Of a stretch of DNA of 17,591 nucleotides, positions 1 to 8,040 are shown one piece after another; position 1 is the first letter of the stretch, and each line of letters begins with the position of its first letter. The position numbers and the translations under genes were made by a program. Source of the DNA: Russula earlei (lineage: Eukaryota > Basidiomycota > Agaricomycetes > Russulales > Russulaceae); NCBI GenBank assembly GCA_025769875.1, contig JAGFNK010000958.1, positions 1-17,591 on the forward strand. The letters run 5' to 3'. Under the pieces are notes generated by a model. It had not been told where the DNA came from, ran no database searches, and saw only the letters and a list, made by a program, of their open reading frames with translations.

Positions 1-18
1 GAACCGGTACTTGTGACA
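1..18. mobile_element. Terminal 18 bp of an LTR inserted into copia-1 (rest outside window)
   Basis: The first 18 bases (gaaccggtacttgtgaca) match 16 of 18 bases of the right end of the complete solo LTR at 14401-14418 (gaaccggtatctgtgaca), including the terminal TGTGACA. Immediately after base 18 the copia-1 reading frame carries recognisable integrase C-terminal residues (DEGGP, read on the minus strand), while the codons inside 1-18 do not look like copia. The simplest reading is that an LTR retroelement of the 13927-14418 family inserted into copia-1 here. The expected 5-bp target duplication would be GGGCC (19-23), but its partner lies outside the window. Confidence 0.6.
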
Positions 19-2228
19 GGGCCCCCTTCGTCGGATATGACGGCGCGGGGTTGAAGGGTGCGGGGTGTGGGGAGATGTGCAGGCTTGTATGCCTGCTGGT
101 GATATGCGTGGCCCGGGAACGTGTGCACCAGCGACCTTCGGGTCAGCGTGGTGGGTCTCTTCTCCGGGGCGTGTGCAGACGCGCGCGTTCCGAGGACGTG
201 CAGCTGAGAGGGGTCGGGGTTGTCCCCGCTCCATGCCTCTTCGAGCGTCAAGTCGTCCAAGGCGCGCGTGGACGGTTTTGTGTCTGTACGTGTCGCCCGG
301 ACCCTATTAAGAGGTGTCCGGGTCATGCGTTTTGCGACTTTGATGTGTTGTGGCATACCCGGGGTGTTAATTTGATGCATGCATCCCCTTTCAGCTAGGG
401 ATGTTTGTGCTTCTCGCCCGGTGTGATGGCCCCCTCCATCTAATTGTAGGGTCTTCAAGCATTGGCCGGTTGTGGGCTCAACGCGCGTGGTGTGCGGTTG
501 GAGGTGCTGGGGCGCTTCTGACTCGCGCTTCAGCCCGCCGGCGTGTGTCCTCCGCGGCTTATCGTTTGTCCGGGTCGCAACCTGTTCGGAGCATGTGTCC
601 GAGGAGGCCCGGGAGATCATCATGCGCATGGTAAGCGCGGCTTCGGTTTTGTGGCCGCGTTCCACGAGGGGTTGGTGTGGCGTTGCTGTGCGCGCCGACT
701 CGAGTGTTGGCGTTTGGATGGCCATGGTGTACAAGTCGTCGTGTAATGTTCCCTCACAAATCAATTTGTTTGCTTTATTGTATATCCCGCAAGTCTGCCC
801 CTGGAAGCGCACTTCCGCCCCGCGTTGAGCGAGGTGGGAGACCGATAAGAGGTTTCCATTGAGGTCCGGTATGTGCAGGACGTCGCAGAGTATCGCAGTA
901 CTCCACATGCCGCGTGCGCGCATCCGGACTAGCACTTGTCCGGTTCCGGTGGTGGTTATTGCGCTATCGTCGCCTAAGGCGACTTGAATGGGCGATGCGA
1001 GTGGGGTGAGATGTGTGAACCAATTTGAGTGGGGAGTCATGATTCTTGAGGCTCCAGAGTCGAGGAGCCAGCTGTTTCTGAGATTGGCGGCTCGGAGTTG
1101 CTCTCGGGTCATGGACGCACGGATTGGCTCATCTTCGACTGCCAGATGTAATGAGATGCTGTTATCGGATGTGGGGACGTATGCGATGGCAGCGCTGGCT
1201 GGTAGCTGAGCTGCGGGCGTCGCTACAATGTGCGCGCTTGCGCCGGTCCCAGTGGTTGTGGGCATCGCTGCGTTGTGCGCACCCGTGCCAGTCATAGCGG
1301 GCGTGGGCGTCGCTGCGATGTGTGCGCTTGTGCCGGTCCCAGTGGTCGTGGGCGTCGCTGCGTTGTGCGCACCCGTGCCAGTCCTAGCTGCTGCTGCTTT
1401 GTCCTCCGGTTTTCCGTGAATTTTCCAGCATTTGTGTGTATTGTGCCCCCTGCATCTGCAGTGAGTGCACTTTGATGTTGTACCTTTCTCGCTTTGTGTT
1501 TCCCGGCTCTTTCTCATTTGGGTCGCCTTTGCAATGTGAGTCGTAGCCGCATCACCGGTCGGCCGGATCCGATGCTCCTCATGGAGGATGCGGTCTGTGA
1601 CGTGCTCGGCTGTAAGTAGGCTGGGCGGCGTCGAGTGAAGAGTGGCCTTGAGTTTGGCCATGTTTTCTAGTAGCGCAAGAATTAGCATCCATATGAGGGT
1701 TTTCTCGTCGATGGGGTATCTGAATTTTTCGAGGGCTCGGGCGGCGTGCAACTGTCGGATTATTTGAGGAGCCATGGGTTCAGTTTCGGAGAACGTGACC
1801 CGGTATAGGTCCATAAGTAAATGTGCAACGCGTTGCTCGCCCTTCCCTGCAAAATGTTTTTCGAGTGTGTCCCAAGTATGTTTGGCTCCAGCAATGCCTA
1901 GGGCAGTGTTGAGAGCGTGCCCTTTTAACGTGAGTAAAATGTGGGCGTGTGCTTCGCGATCTTTCTGCTCCCAGTCGGTGAAGCCGCTCGGGTCATTGTT
2001 GGGGTCTGGTTTTGAGTATGTCCCTCTTATGATTTCCATCAGGCCGTTTGTTTTGAACAGTGCCTCTATATTAGCTTTCCATTGCGTGTATGCGACTGTG
2101 CCACCTTTGAAGAGTGGTCCGTCGTAACCGTGTTGGCCGCCCATGTAAGTTTTTCCCGCGGCTCCTACGGCGGGAGCGTGGCTGCCTCTTGAGGGCGCGA
2201 CATTTGCAGTTGCTGTGGGGGCGCTCAT
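1..2228 (-). CDS. Ty1/copia Gag-Pol polyprotein, 3'-truncated by window edge, integrase degenerate (copia-1)
   Basis: The frame is open from an ATG at 2228 to the window edge, about 742 codons with no stop. Residues 30-245 resemble the copia Gag domain (UBN2 type; WKANIEALF near the start, then a helical region ending DRILHEEHR). A CCHC zinc knuckle (CX2CX4HX4C) lies at about residues 254-267. A repeated Thr/Gly/Ala linker follows. The aspartic protease motif WLLDSGAS has its catalytic Asp at about residue 390 (codon 1059-1061), followed by conserved LHIPDLNGNLLSVSHLA. After about residue 510 the integrase is recognisable but damaged. The pre-integrase zinc-binding segment and the first catalytic Asp appear deleted. 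LQLDGGG keeps the second Asp. The position expected to hold the catalytic Glu reads VAKRM, so Glu has become Lys. A stretch before STRALDDLTLEEAWSG is also missing. All deletions keep the frame. Codons are rich in CpG, unlike copia-2. The last six codons come from the inserted LTR end. Gag and protease may be functional; the integrase is not. Confidence 0.9.
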   Translation of the reverse strand, partial: MSAPTATANVAPSRGSHAPAVGAAGKTYMGGQHGYDGPLFKGGTVAYTQWKANIEALFKTNGLMEIIRGTYSKPDPNNDPSGFTDWEQKDREAHAHILLTLKGHALNTALGIAGAKHTWDTLEKHFAGKGEQRVAHLLMDLYRVTFSETEPMAPQIIRQLHAARALEKFRYPIDEKTLIWMLILALLENMAKLKATLHSTPPSLLTAEHVTDRILHEEHRIRPTGDAATTHIAKATQMRKSRETQSEKGTTSKCTHCRCRGHNTHKCWKIHGKPEDKAAAARTGTGAHNAATPTTTGTGTSAHIAATPTPAMTGTGAHNAAMPTTTGTGASAHIVATPAAQLPASAAIAYVPTSDNSISLHLAVEDEPIRASMTREQLRAANLRNSWLLDSGASRIMTPHSNWFTHLTPLASPIQVALGDDSAITTTGTGQVLVRMRARGMWSTAILCDVLHIPDLNGNLLSVSHLAQRGAEVRFQGQTCGIYNKANKLICEGTLHDDLYTMAIQTPTLESARTATPHQPLVERGHKTEAALTMRMMISRASSDTCSEQVATRTNDKPRRTHAGGLKRESEAPQHLQPHTTRVEPTTGQCLKTLQLDGGGHHTGREAQTSLAERGCMHQINTPGMPQHIKVAKRMTRTPLNRVRATRTDTKPSTRALDDLTLEEAWSGDNPDPSQLHVLGTRASAHAPEKRPTTLTRRSLVHTFPGHAYHQQAYKPAHLPTPRTLQPRAVISDEGGPVTSTG
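1209..1388 (-). repeat. Two tandem 90-bp units (four 45-bp subunits) in the Gag-protease linker
   Basis: Two adjacent 90-bp units (1299-1388 and 1209-1298) differ at only a few positions. Each is made of two diverged 45-bp halves, so the linker carries four 15-residue repeats of the pattern TGTGAHNAATPTTTG / TGTSAHIAATPTPAM. They lie between the zinc knuckle and the protease and stay in frame. Confidence 0.9.
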
Positions 2229-2285
2229 GGTGTTTTGTTACGCAATTTGGAAGCTGGTGGGAGTTCGTGATGTCAGGGACGACCA

Positions 2286-2297
2286 GGTCTCATAATC
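2286..2297 (-). other. Probable primer-binding site of copia-1 (half-tRNA type)
   Basis: Directly inside the 5' LTR, with no spacer, the minus strand reads GATTATGAGACC. This resembles the complement of the anticodon-loop region of initiator tRNA-Met (core TTATGAGNCC), the half-tRNA priming known for Drosophila copia and some fungal copia elements. It lies about 58 bp before the Gag ATG. The match is imperfect, so the tRNA identity is inferred. Confidence 0.5.
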
Positions 2298-2543
2298 TGT
2301 TGGAGCTATGGAATAAGGGCTCAGTCTTGTGTGTAAAAGACTGTATTCAGGTTAGTATGCTAACCTATGGAATAAGGGCTATGTACAGTATTAGCTATAA
2401 AGGAATGTAAAGGAAGGTGTAGTACTGACCTCAGTCTTGTGTGTAAAAGACTGAGGAAAACGAACGATAACTAAATTCGAATTATTTACACGTACGGTCC
2501 GGATTGTCCGTTCGCGCGGCACTTAGCGGCTGCACGTCCAACA
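2298..2543 (-). mobile_element. 5' LTR of copia-1, 246 bp
   Basis: On the minus strand the segment begins TGTTGGACGTGC and ends GAGCTCCAACA, giving a 7-bp terminal inverted repeat TGTTGGA/TCCAACA with the TG..CA ends usual for LTRs. The putative primer-binding site abuts one end. Inside are two exact copies of a 22-bp sequence (2322-2343 and 2432-2453), each able to form a CAGTCTT/AAGACTG hairpin, and two exact copies of TATGGAATAAGGGCT (2307-2321, 2366-2380). The flank at 2544-2548 is GATTT; the matching target duplication would lie left of the window. Confidence 0.85.
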
Positions 2544-3310
2544 GATTTTGCTCCACCAAAGGCGAAAATGCGTGGAGCACCTTTGTGGTGTGACGCGCTC
2601 CGCCTCCGGGTTCAGAAGGACCTGGGACAACATTTTTGGAGACCCCCCCCCCTTTGTGGGGGGACTTTTTCTAATGTGTTTCAGGAATCTTAGCCTCCAT
2701 CCCATGACTGTTCCACCAGCCCCTGATCGCTCATACTAAAAGTCAAAAAGCCAAAAACTAATTTACTGTCTCAGATATGGATTGCAGCAAGAAAGTCCTA
2801 ACTGATGGAGGACACCATGGAGCTCACCAAATGCAAGCTTGATGCTGCGGCTAAAGGCCACAAAGGCAACACTATTTACTTGACCCTCGAAATTTTCCTT
2901 ACTGTCTCATAAAACTTATGATCAAGTATTTGCAAATACTGTACACACAATGTACTTAAAAAGGCTCAGAAAATGAGCCACAAAAAATTAAGAGAGAGAG
3001 ACACAAGTCTCGCATCCTGCCGTCCTAAACACCTCTGTGTGCTTCCTTCAGCTCCTGCTTGTGCATACTGATTGTTGCGCCCTCATCAGGAAAAACCGGT
3101 CTGGTCCGTAGACACTGCTTAATTCTGTAGACACCATAGACACCATAGCACAACAACCTACTATGTAGTGCTCTATAGCATCATAGTAAGTCTATATTGC
3201 TCAATGTAGTTCCAGTAGTTTATGACTATATTTATGTAGGCACAGTAGATGAAACCAAGTCTACATATCACTATGTAGGATGACTGAAATTATGGTTGTC
3301 TACAGAGATG
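2544..3310. other. No gene recognised; short palindromes and AT-rich repeats
   Basis: No convincing coding frame is seen. The stretch contains a hairpin TGCTCCAC/GTGGAGCA near 2548-2580, a run of ten C (2643-2652) closely followed by six G (2658-2663), and an AT-rich area from about 3120 to 3280. That area repeats TAGACACCA and TATGTAG motifs, including CCTACTATGTAGTG near 3158 and CACTATGTAGG near 3270. It may be relic transposon sequence, but no element can be delimited. Confidence 0.5.
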
Positions 3311-3431
3311 ATCAGTTTACTGCATTGCACTATGGAGACAATCAGTTTATTACATTGCACTATGGAGACAGTTGTTCATTACATTGCTCTATGGAGACTA
3401 TTGGTTGTTATAATTATATTGCACTATCGAG
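3311..3431 (+). repeat. Minisatellite, about four 30-bp units
   Basis: Units at 3311-3340 and 3341-3370 are nearly identical (ATCAGTTTA...CACTATGGAGACA). The third at 3371-3400 is diverged and the fourth at 3401-3431 is more so. Each ends in a variant of CATTGCACTATGGAGACA. Because 30 is a multiple of three the repeat reads through in several frames, which makes the long open frames over it meaningless. Confidence 0.9.
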
Positions 3432-3563
3432 CCTTACTGATGGTGGCCATGCTACACTGCATATTGTCCTCTCCTCTCCTCCCCAACCCACTCTCCCTTT
3501 TCCCATCCTCCCCCTCTCCTTCTCCCCTGATGACACTGTTTTTCTTTCTCGCTTCTCCTCTCC

Positions 3564-3645
3564 TGATGGGAGGCGGCCACACGTGCGAGTCGGTCGAAGT
3601 GGGGGTAAAAGGGTTTCTTGGTTGCTTTCTTCTTTCTTTCTTTCT

Positions 3646-3684
<39 letters not shown>

Positions 3685-4280
3685 ATTTCCTTCCTTTCTT
3701 GCCTTTGTCCTAGAGACGAAGGCTGGTTTTTATGTACATTGGGACTGGAGCTAGACTAAATGGTATCCTAGAATGAGGGTAGCTAAAGAGAGGTAAATGT
3801 ATTCTGAGATAAATGGGTATGACGTTGAGGCAACAGGTGTAACGAAGCTAGGCTTTGGAAGGGTATAGTAAAGGGGGCTGTAGCAACGAGTGGGCACTAG
3901 TTGGCGTGGCCGAAATGCTGTGAAGGGGTGGTCGGCCAGGTCTCGAGCATTGGGGACTTCTGCCTGATGAGGCAGTGGCAGGCATGCGGGTGAGCGAGCA
4001 TGTGCATGGGGGTGAGTGTGGGGGTATGCATATGGGTGCATGTGGGTGGTAGCGACGTTGGAGGTGGAGGAGCAAGTGTGTGCATTGGAGGCGAGAGGCG
4101 GAGGGCGTGGTGTGCTTGCATGTATGACGTGGTGGTGGGAGAGTGGGAGTTGTGGGGCACGCGTGTCGGGCATTTGGCTGTTGACTTGTTGACTTGTCTC
4201 TCGCGGTGGGTGTGGGTGACGCTTGGTCAGCATTGGCCAGTCCGCCATGATCCATGTCCAAGCCTGCAACTCACCTTACA
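3564..4280 (+). mobile_element. LTR-like sequence related to 12403-12819
   Basis: Several marks occur in the same order as in the bounded element at 12403-12819: a CAC-CGTG box (about 3578), GGTAA-GGG (about 3605), a TTCTTTC tract (3625-3684), AGAG then GG-TTTTTATGTACA (3727-3738; TTTTATATACA in the other copy), a G-rich GTG-repeat body, and an identical right end CTCACCTTACA (4270-4280). The left end is not certain; TGATGGGAGG at 3564 is the best candidate by similarity to TGTAAGGAGG. No target duplication is seen. The G-rich body (3980-4150) creates long low-complexity open frames on both strands that I do not call genes. Confidence 0.4.
3625..3684 (+). repeat. (TTTC)n microsatellite
   Basis: About 60 bp of nearly pure TTTC repeats with one or two TTC interruptions, continuing into a T/C-rich tail. 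It lies inside the LTR-like element at 3564-4280, upstream of the TTTTTATGTACA box, and is an expansion of a shorter TTCTTTC tract present in the related element at 12403-12819. Confidence 0.95.
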
Positions 4281-4728
4281 GTGCAGGGGAGAGCACATGG
4301 GGAACATGCAAGTGAGAGTGGTCATGCATGAAAAATGCTGCTTGCTTGTCTATGTGACTATGCAATGGGATGTTGACATATGTGATGGCAAGGCACAAGG
4401 TAAAAAAGGCCAACATGTGCAACTCGTCGACTTCAAACCTTTGGCCTCTTCGTTTTTACTAATCGCATTCATTTTCTTTTGCCATCATTCTTCCCCTCTT
4501 TCCCCTCTCCTGCCCACTCTTCCTTCCCCATGGTCCCAGTTCAAGACTCCCAAGCTGCCAGTTTCATCAAGTTTTCACCAGCTATTACCCAAGTCATTCG
4601 AGTTTTTGAGTTTTCCCACACCATGTTGTTTCCGTGGGTGTGTTTTTTGTTTTCACGCACTCTCATCATCTCCCCTCTCCTTCCTACTAAACAGCCTCTT
4701 GTTGGCCTTCAAGCTGCCTTCTACTGTG
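4281..4728. other. No gene recognised; pyrimidine-rich sequence downstream of the Tnp2 remnant
   Basis: This stretch lies beyond the 3' end of the minus-strand transposase. It holds a C/T-rich area (about 4485-4545 and 4665-4685) and no frame with recognisable domains. The end of the Tnp2 element is presumably here, but no CACTA-type terminal repeat could be identified. Confidence 0.4.
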
Positions 4729-6950
4729 TTACTGCAGTGGTGACGATGGGGATGACAACGACATATGAGAGGACTTGTATTTATTAATAATGCACTTGAT
4801 TAGATCTTCTTTACAGGGCTCACCAGACTGCTTCATGCCAACACCCCTTTCATCACAAAGGACCTTCAGCACGCCAACCGATAACGTTGTCAGATCAACA
4901 GACTTGGGCCTGGTATGCAGTAGCATCTTTCTTGTGGCTTCTAAGTCTGACGTTGCCTTCGCAAGTTTTGGCTTGCACATTCCTGCCGAGTCCATCCCGA
5001 GCACTGTTCGTGCATGGTATTGCAATAAGCCGATGAAGAAGAGGTGCATGCAGTCCACAGGGACCAGGGTGGTAGGGTCCCAGTATTCTAGTTCCATCAG
5101 GACTGAGTGACGCATGCCAGTTTTGCTGTATAGCCACTTCCATTCCTTCTGTGACGTTGCATTCTGCCATTTCTGGGCATCGTCTTGAACCTCCTGAATA
5201 GTGTGCACGCTCCATGAGTCCGGATCCTCCTCTTTTGTGGTATTCCTATCAATGAAGTTTGAAATACCCATGATCTTCCGAGCCATTGGCAGGTCATTTA
5301 CTGAGAGGGCAATTGCTGAGCGGACAAGTCGGCCATAAGGATAATTGTGCGTCTTGTATATTTCTCCATGTGCCCAGGATTCCTTCATGACTTCGACGAG
5401 GGGACGTAAGAACTGGTCGATTTCCTCGCCTGAAGGCTTGTGAGGCCCAGGGATGATGCCAACAAGGCAGAGGTTTTCGTGTTTATGCCGCATGTCTGGT
5501 GGCAATAGGAGGCAGGACAGGACTATGGAACCCACAGACACGACCTTCCTAGCGACCTTATTAAGATATGGGTTGAAGAAATCCACAGAGAGACACCACA
5601 ATAGGCAAAGTTCATCATGTTGTCCACCAGAGAGGAAAGGTATGCCGTCTGGCCCTTTGAGTGCCCTGACGCCATCTGCGATGACGATATCATCAACAGT
5701 CCCAGTGCGCACGCGCTCTCGAGATCATTTAAGTGCAGCCTCTACCCCTGGTCTGGACAACAGGCATGCTACAAAGTCATGGAAGTCTTGCATAATGAAG
5801 GGACACTTAGGTACACCAATGCTCTTCCCATCCAGTGTTGACCCCACTCTGAGGAGGTCAAATCTACCTCGAACTTGACACGGCTCGCTGGTGCAATCAT
5901 ATGGATAAACTGCGATTCCATCTTCATCTTGTGAAGGATATGTGGAGCTACATGCTGGGCAGCATGTGTACGTGATAGTCTTCAGGACTCCAAGCAATTT
6001 CCAAGCAACCCTGATGTTGCTTGGAAAGGTTCGGAGGATCTGCTCGTCAGTATTTGACAAGCTGGCCCTTGACTTTCTGAAGACCTCCTTAAGTGATTTG
6101 AGCCTGATGTTGCTCAACTTTCGGGTTGAGTGGTCCAGAGTGTCCTGGACAAGCAGTTCAAACAGACTTCGCAGTAGGAGTGAGTCACATTCTGCCAAGC
6201 TGCGAATGAATTCATCTGTTGCTAACATCAGTGTGTGCATATGTCCACAGCTGAGATCCTCACTTGGCAGTTCTGCACCAATTATCCTCCGTGTTGAGAC
6301 CAACTTGCCTGTGTCAGCAAGGAGTACTCCTTTCAAGTCGTTCACATCCTCAATATTCTTCTGTAAGTACATCTTCAGGCCTTCTTTCATGGTCAATCCT
6401 AGTGAACTGACTGGAAACCAGAGCATATTGATGGCTGCCAACATTGTCTCCATGTTTGTTGGGTGCGTTTTGATCACGTTAAGCAATGCTCTGGTAGGTG
6501 GTGATGCCAGGGCTTGACTTTTCAATGACAGCGTGGCCTGGCTTTGAGAAATGGCCCTCTTCTCCAGCTCAACCAAGGAATTCAGTGTTTTGGGGTCAGA
6601 AGTCATAAGTGATATTCGTCCTGGGGTGCTAATTTGATGGCATCTCGCATGCCCCTGGCGTGATCCCACATTGCGTGTGGTCCCCAACTTGTCAATGTGT
6701 GGCGATGATCCAGAAATTGTTTTGGATTGTTCAAACGGGTCATTCTGGATGCATATGCGATGATCTGTGTTCGCATTGGGCTGTCACAAGTTTAATCAGA
6801 CATGCTATGTAAGGAATATCAAAGTTGATGGCATGCCTTATTAAGATTGTGATAAGATTGTGAGGCATCAAATTCCCCATGATGCTTTTTGGTCTTATTG
6901 TCGACAAGTTTGCCATTGCAGCCAAAGTAAGCACAGCAGCAGGCAGGCAT
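4729..6950 (-). pseudogene. Tnp2-family transposase (Transposase_21, CACTA/EnSpm-like), inactivated
   Basis: Transposases of this family cut and paste CACTA-type DNA transposons and are abundant in agaricomycetes. A likely first exon starts at the ATG at 6950 with a Cys-rich segment (CCCAYFGCNGKLV ... TKKHH) typical of the family N-terminus. The main frame is open from a plausible splice acceptor at 6780 to 4729. In order it carries a zinc-binding cluster (CCPACS ... YDC ... PCQ, about 5860-5970), QDFHDFVACLLSRPGVE, then the Transposase_21 core (LSVDFFNPYLNK; IIPGPHKPS; FLRPLVEVM; YPYGRLVRSAIA), then VDCMHLFFIGLLQ. A SAP-like stretch (LSVGVLKVLCDERGV ... KEDLIKCIINKY) ends the protein. One in-frame TGA at 5725-5727 splits the frame. 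The Cys pair expected after ARKIMGIS is missing (SNFIDRNTT instead) and the usual C-terminal extension is absent. The join between the first exon and 6780 has no good donor site. Family assignment is firm; exon 1 is tentative. Confidence 0.88.
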
Positions 6951-7595
6951 GATGGCGATTCTATGGTGTAATGCACCTCCATATGGTGGGTTTTAACTGC
7001 CAAATATGAAGCGGTTCCTCAGCGCTATCCCTTCTTGAATGAATTGATGCCTTGTACATCAATTTTCGTGGCGATCTTGTTTCATGGGTCTCAGTTCTGC
7101 ATGTCATGTACCCTAATGGGCTTCGTTGTTTCCTCTTTATCCTCTTGATGCTCATTTTCTTTTCTTATTCTCTCGAACAAATGACCAGTAACCAGGGATC
7201 ATTGCAGCCCTACAACACTTCTATTGCATTACGTTTTGTCCCTTGTTTTTCGTGAGTGGTTGTATTTCTGAGCTTCAACAACAAACCAGGTAGGCGACGC
7301 TATTTAAAATATCAGTACTTCTCACATTAATTACTTTCTTTCCCCATGCCTTGCATACGTCCTCGCTGCCATCATCACCGCTTCCTCCCTCACTTCTCGC
7401 CAGGAACAATGAGATGCCGATATAGTCCAGAGTTGGTTCCTCCACTGCCTCATGCCATGATGCATGTGTTCCTGACATCGGAAAATAGTCATGCCAGTGG
7501 AATGTCCATCTCTGCACCTCCATCGCCACTGATGCCAACAATGCCATCTTCACCACTCATACCCAAGCCCTCAGGAGCGGTCGGTCGCGTCAGAT
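6951..7595. other. Intergenic stretch between Tnp2 remnant and the next plus-strand fragment
   Basis: No protein family is recognised. Bases 7346-7590 contain a plus-strand Pro/Ser-rich open stretch (SAPPSPLMPTMPSSPL) that could be the disordered N-terminal part of the gene at 7596-8040, and an antisense frame over the same bases. Neither can be decided from the sequence alone. Confidence 0.35.
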
Positions 7596-8040
7596 GTGGG
7601 GGATACGCACTCAAGAATGTCCTTGAGCAAGAGCACGGATGGGAAAGTGGACTCTACCCTAAAATTAGAGTATAACCAACTTGTGCAGGGTGCAATTATC
7701 ATGCTCAAATCTTTTCAGGAGAGAGTATGCTCTCTGGCAGACACATATTTGGACACATCAGTTCCATATTCCCTTCAAATCAAGGACAAACTTATGCTTC
7801 TCTGTGAACTGGTGCGATATTTTGTCAATTGTTCAATGTAAAATTGATCATGTCAGGCAGGCTTCCACAGAATTTCCAATACTCCTCAAGTTTGAGAACA
7901 ACTGGGTAGTACATGACTATCTACATGTCTATTTGAAGAACAGTGCCCAGAAAGCCAGAAAGAATCAGCAGGATAAGGATAAGGAGCTTGCAGCTGCTGC
8001 CAAGGGCAAAGGTAGAGGTGTGTATGCTGGCAACTCCTAG
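7596..8040 (+). CDS. Fragment of a fungal protein of unknown function (two exons)
   Basis: Exon a (frame of 7596, ending about 7811) reads LEYNQLVQGAIIMLKSFQER ... SVPYSLQIKDKLMLLCEL. Exon b (7861-8040) reads ASTEFPILLKFENNWVVHDYLHVYLKNSAQKARKN and ends KGRGVYAGNS before a stop. A 49-nt intron at 7812-7860 (GTGCGA...GGCAG) joins them in frame and removes the only stop. The pattern EFPxLxxFENNWxVxxxLxxYLKNSxxKAR resembles uncharacterised mushroom proteins I have seen, but I cannot name a domain. The tail is Lys/Gln-rich and basic. The start at 7596 is only the first Met of the frame; the true start is probably upstream, and the Pro/Ser-rich sequence from 7346 is a candidate. The donor site is not consensus, so it may be a relic. 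Confidence 0.4.

Noticed and set aside
401..1475. Several plus-strand frames across the left end
   Set aside because: All lie opposite the continuous copia-1 frame; high GC content produces them.
3280..3759. 159-codon plus-strand frame
   Set aside because: It is made of the 30-bp minisatellite, a C/T-rich tract and the TTTC microsatellite.
4000..4743. 247-codon plus-strand frame and the 172-codon minus-strand frame (3751-4269) over the same bases
   Set aside because: Both follow from the GTG-rich low-complexity body of the LTR-like element; residues are repetitive and no domain is visible.
5942..6517. 191-codon plus-strand frame
   Set aside because: Antisense shadow of the Tnp2 transposase, whose minus-strand frame has clear family motifs.
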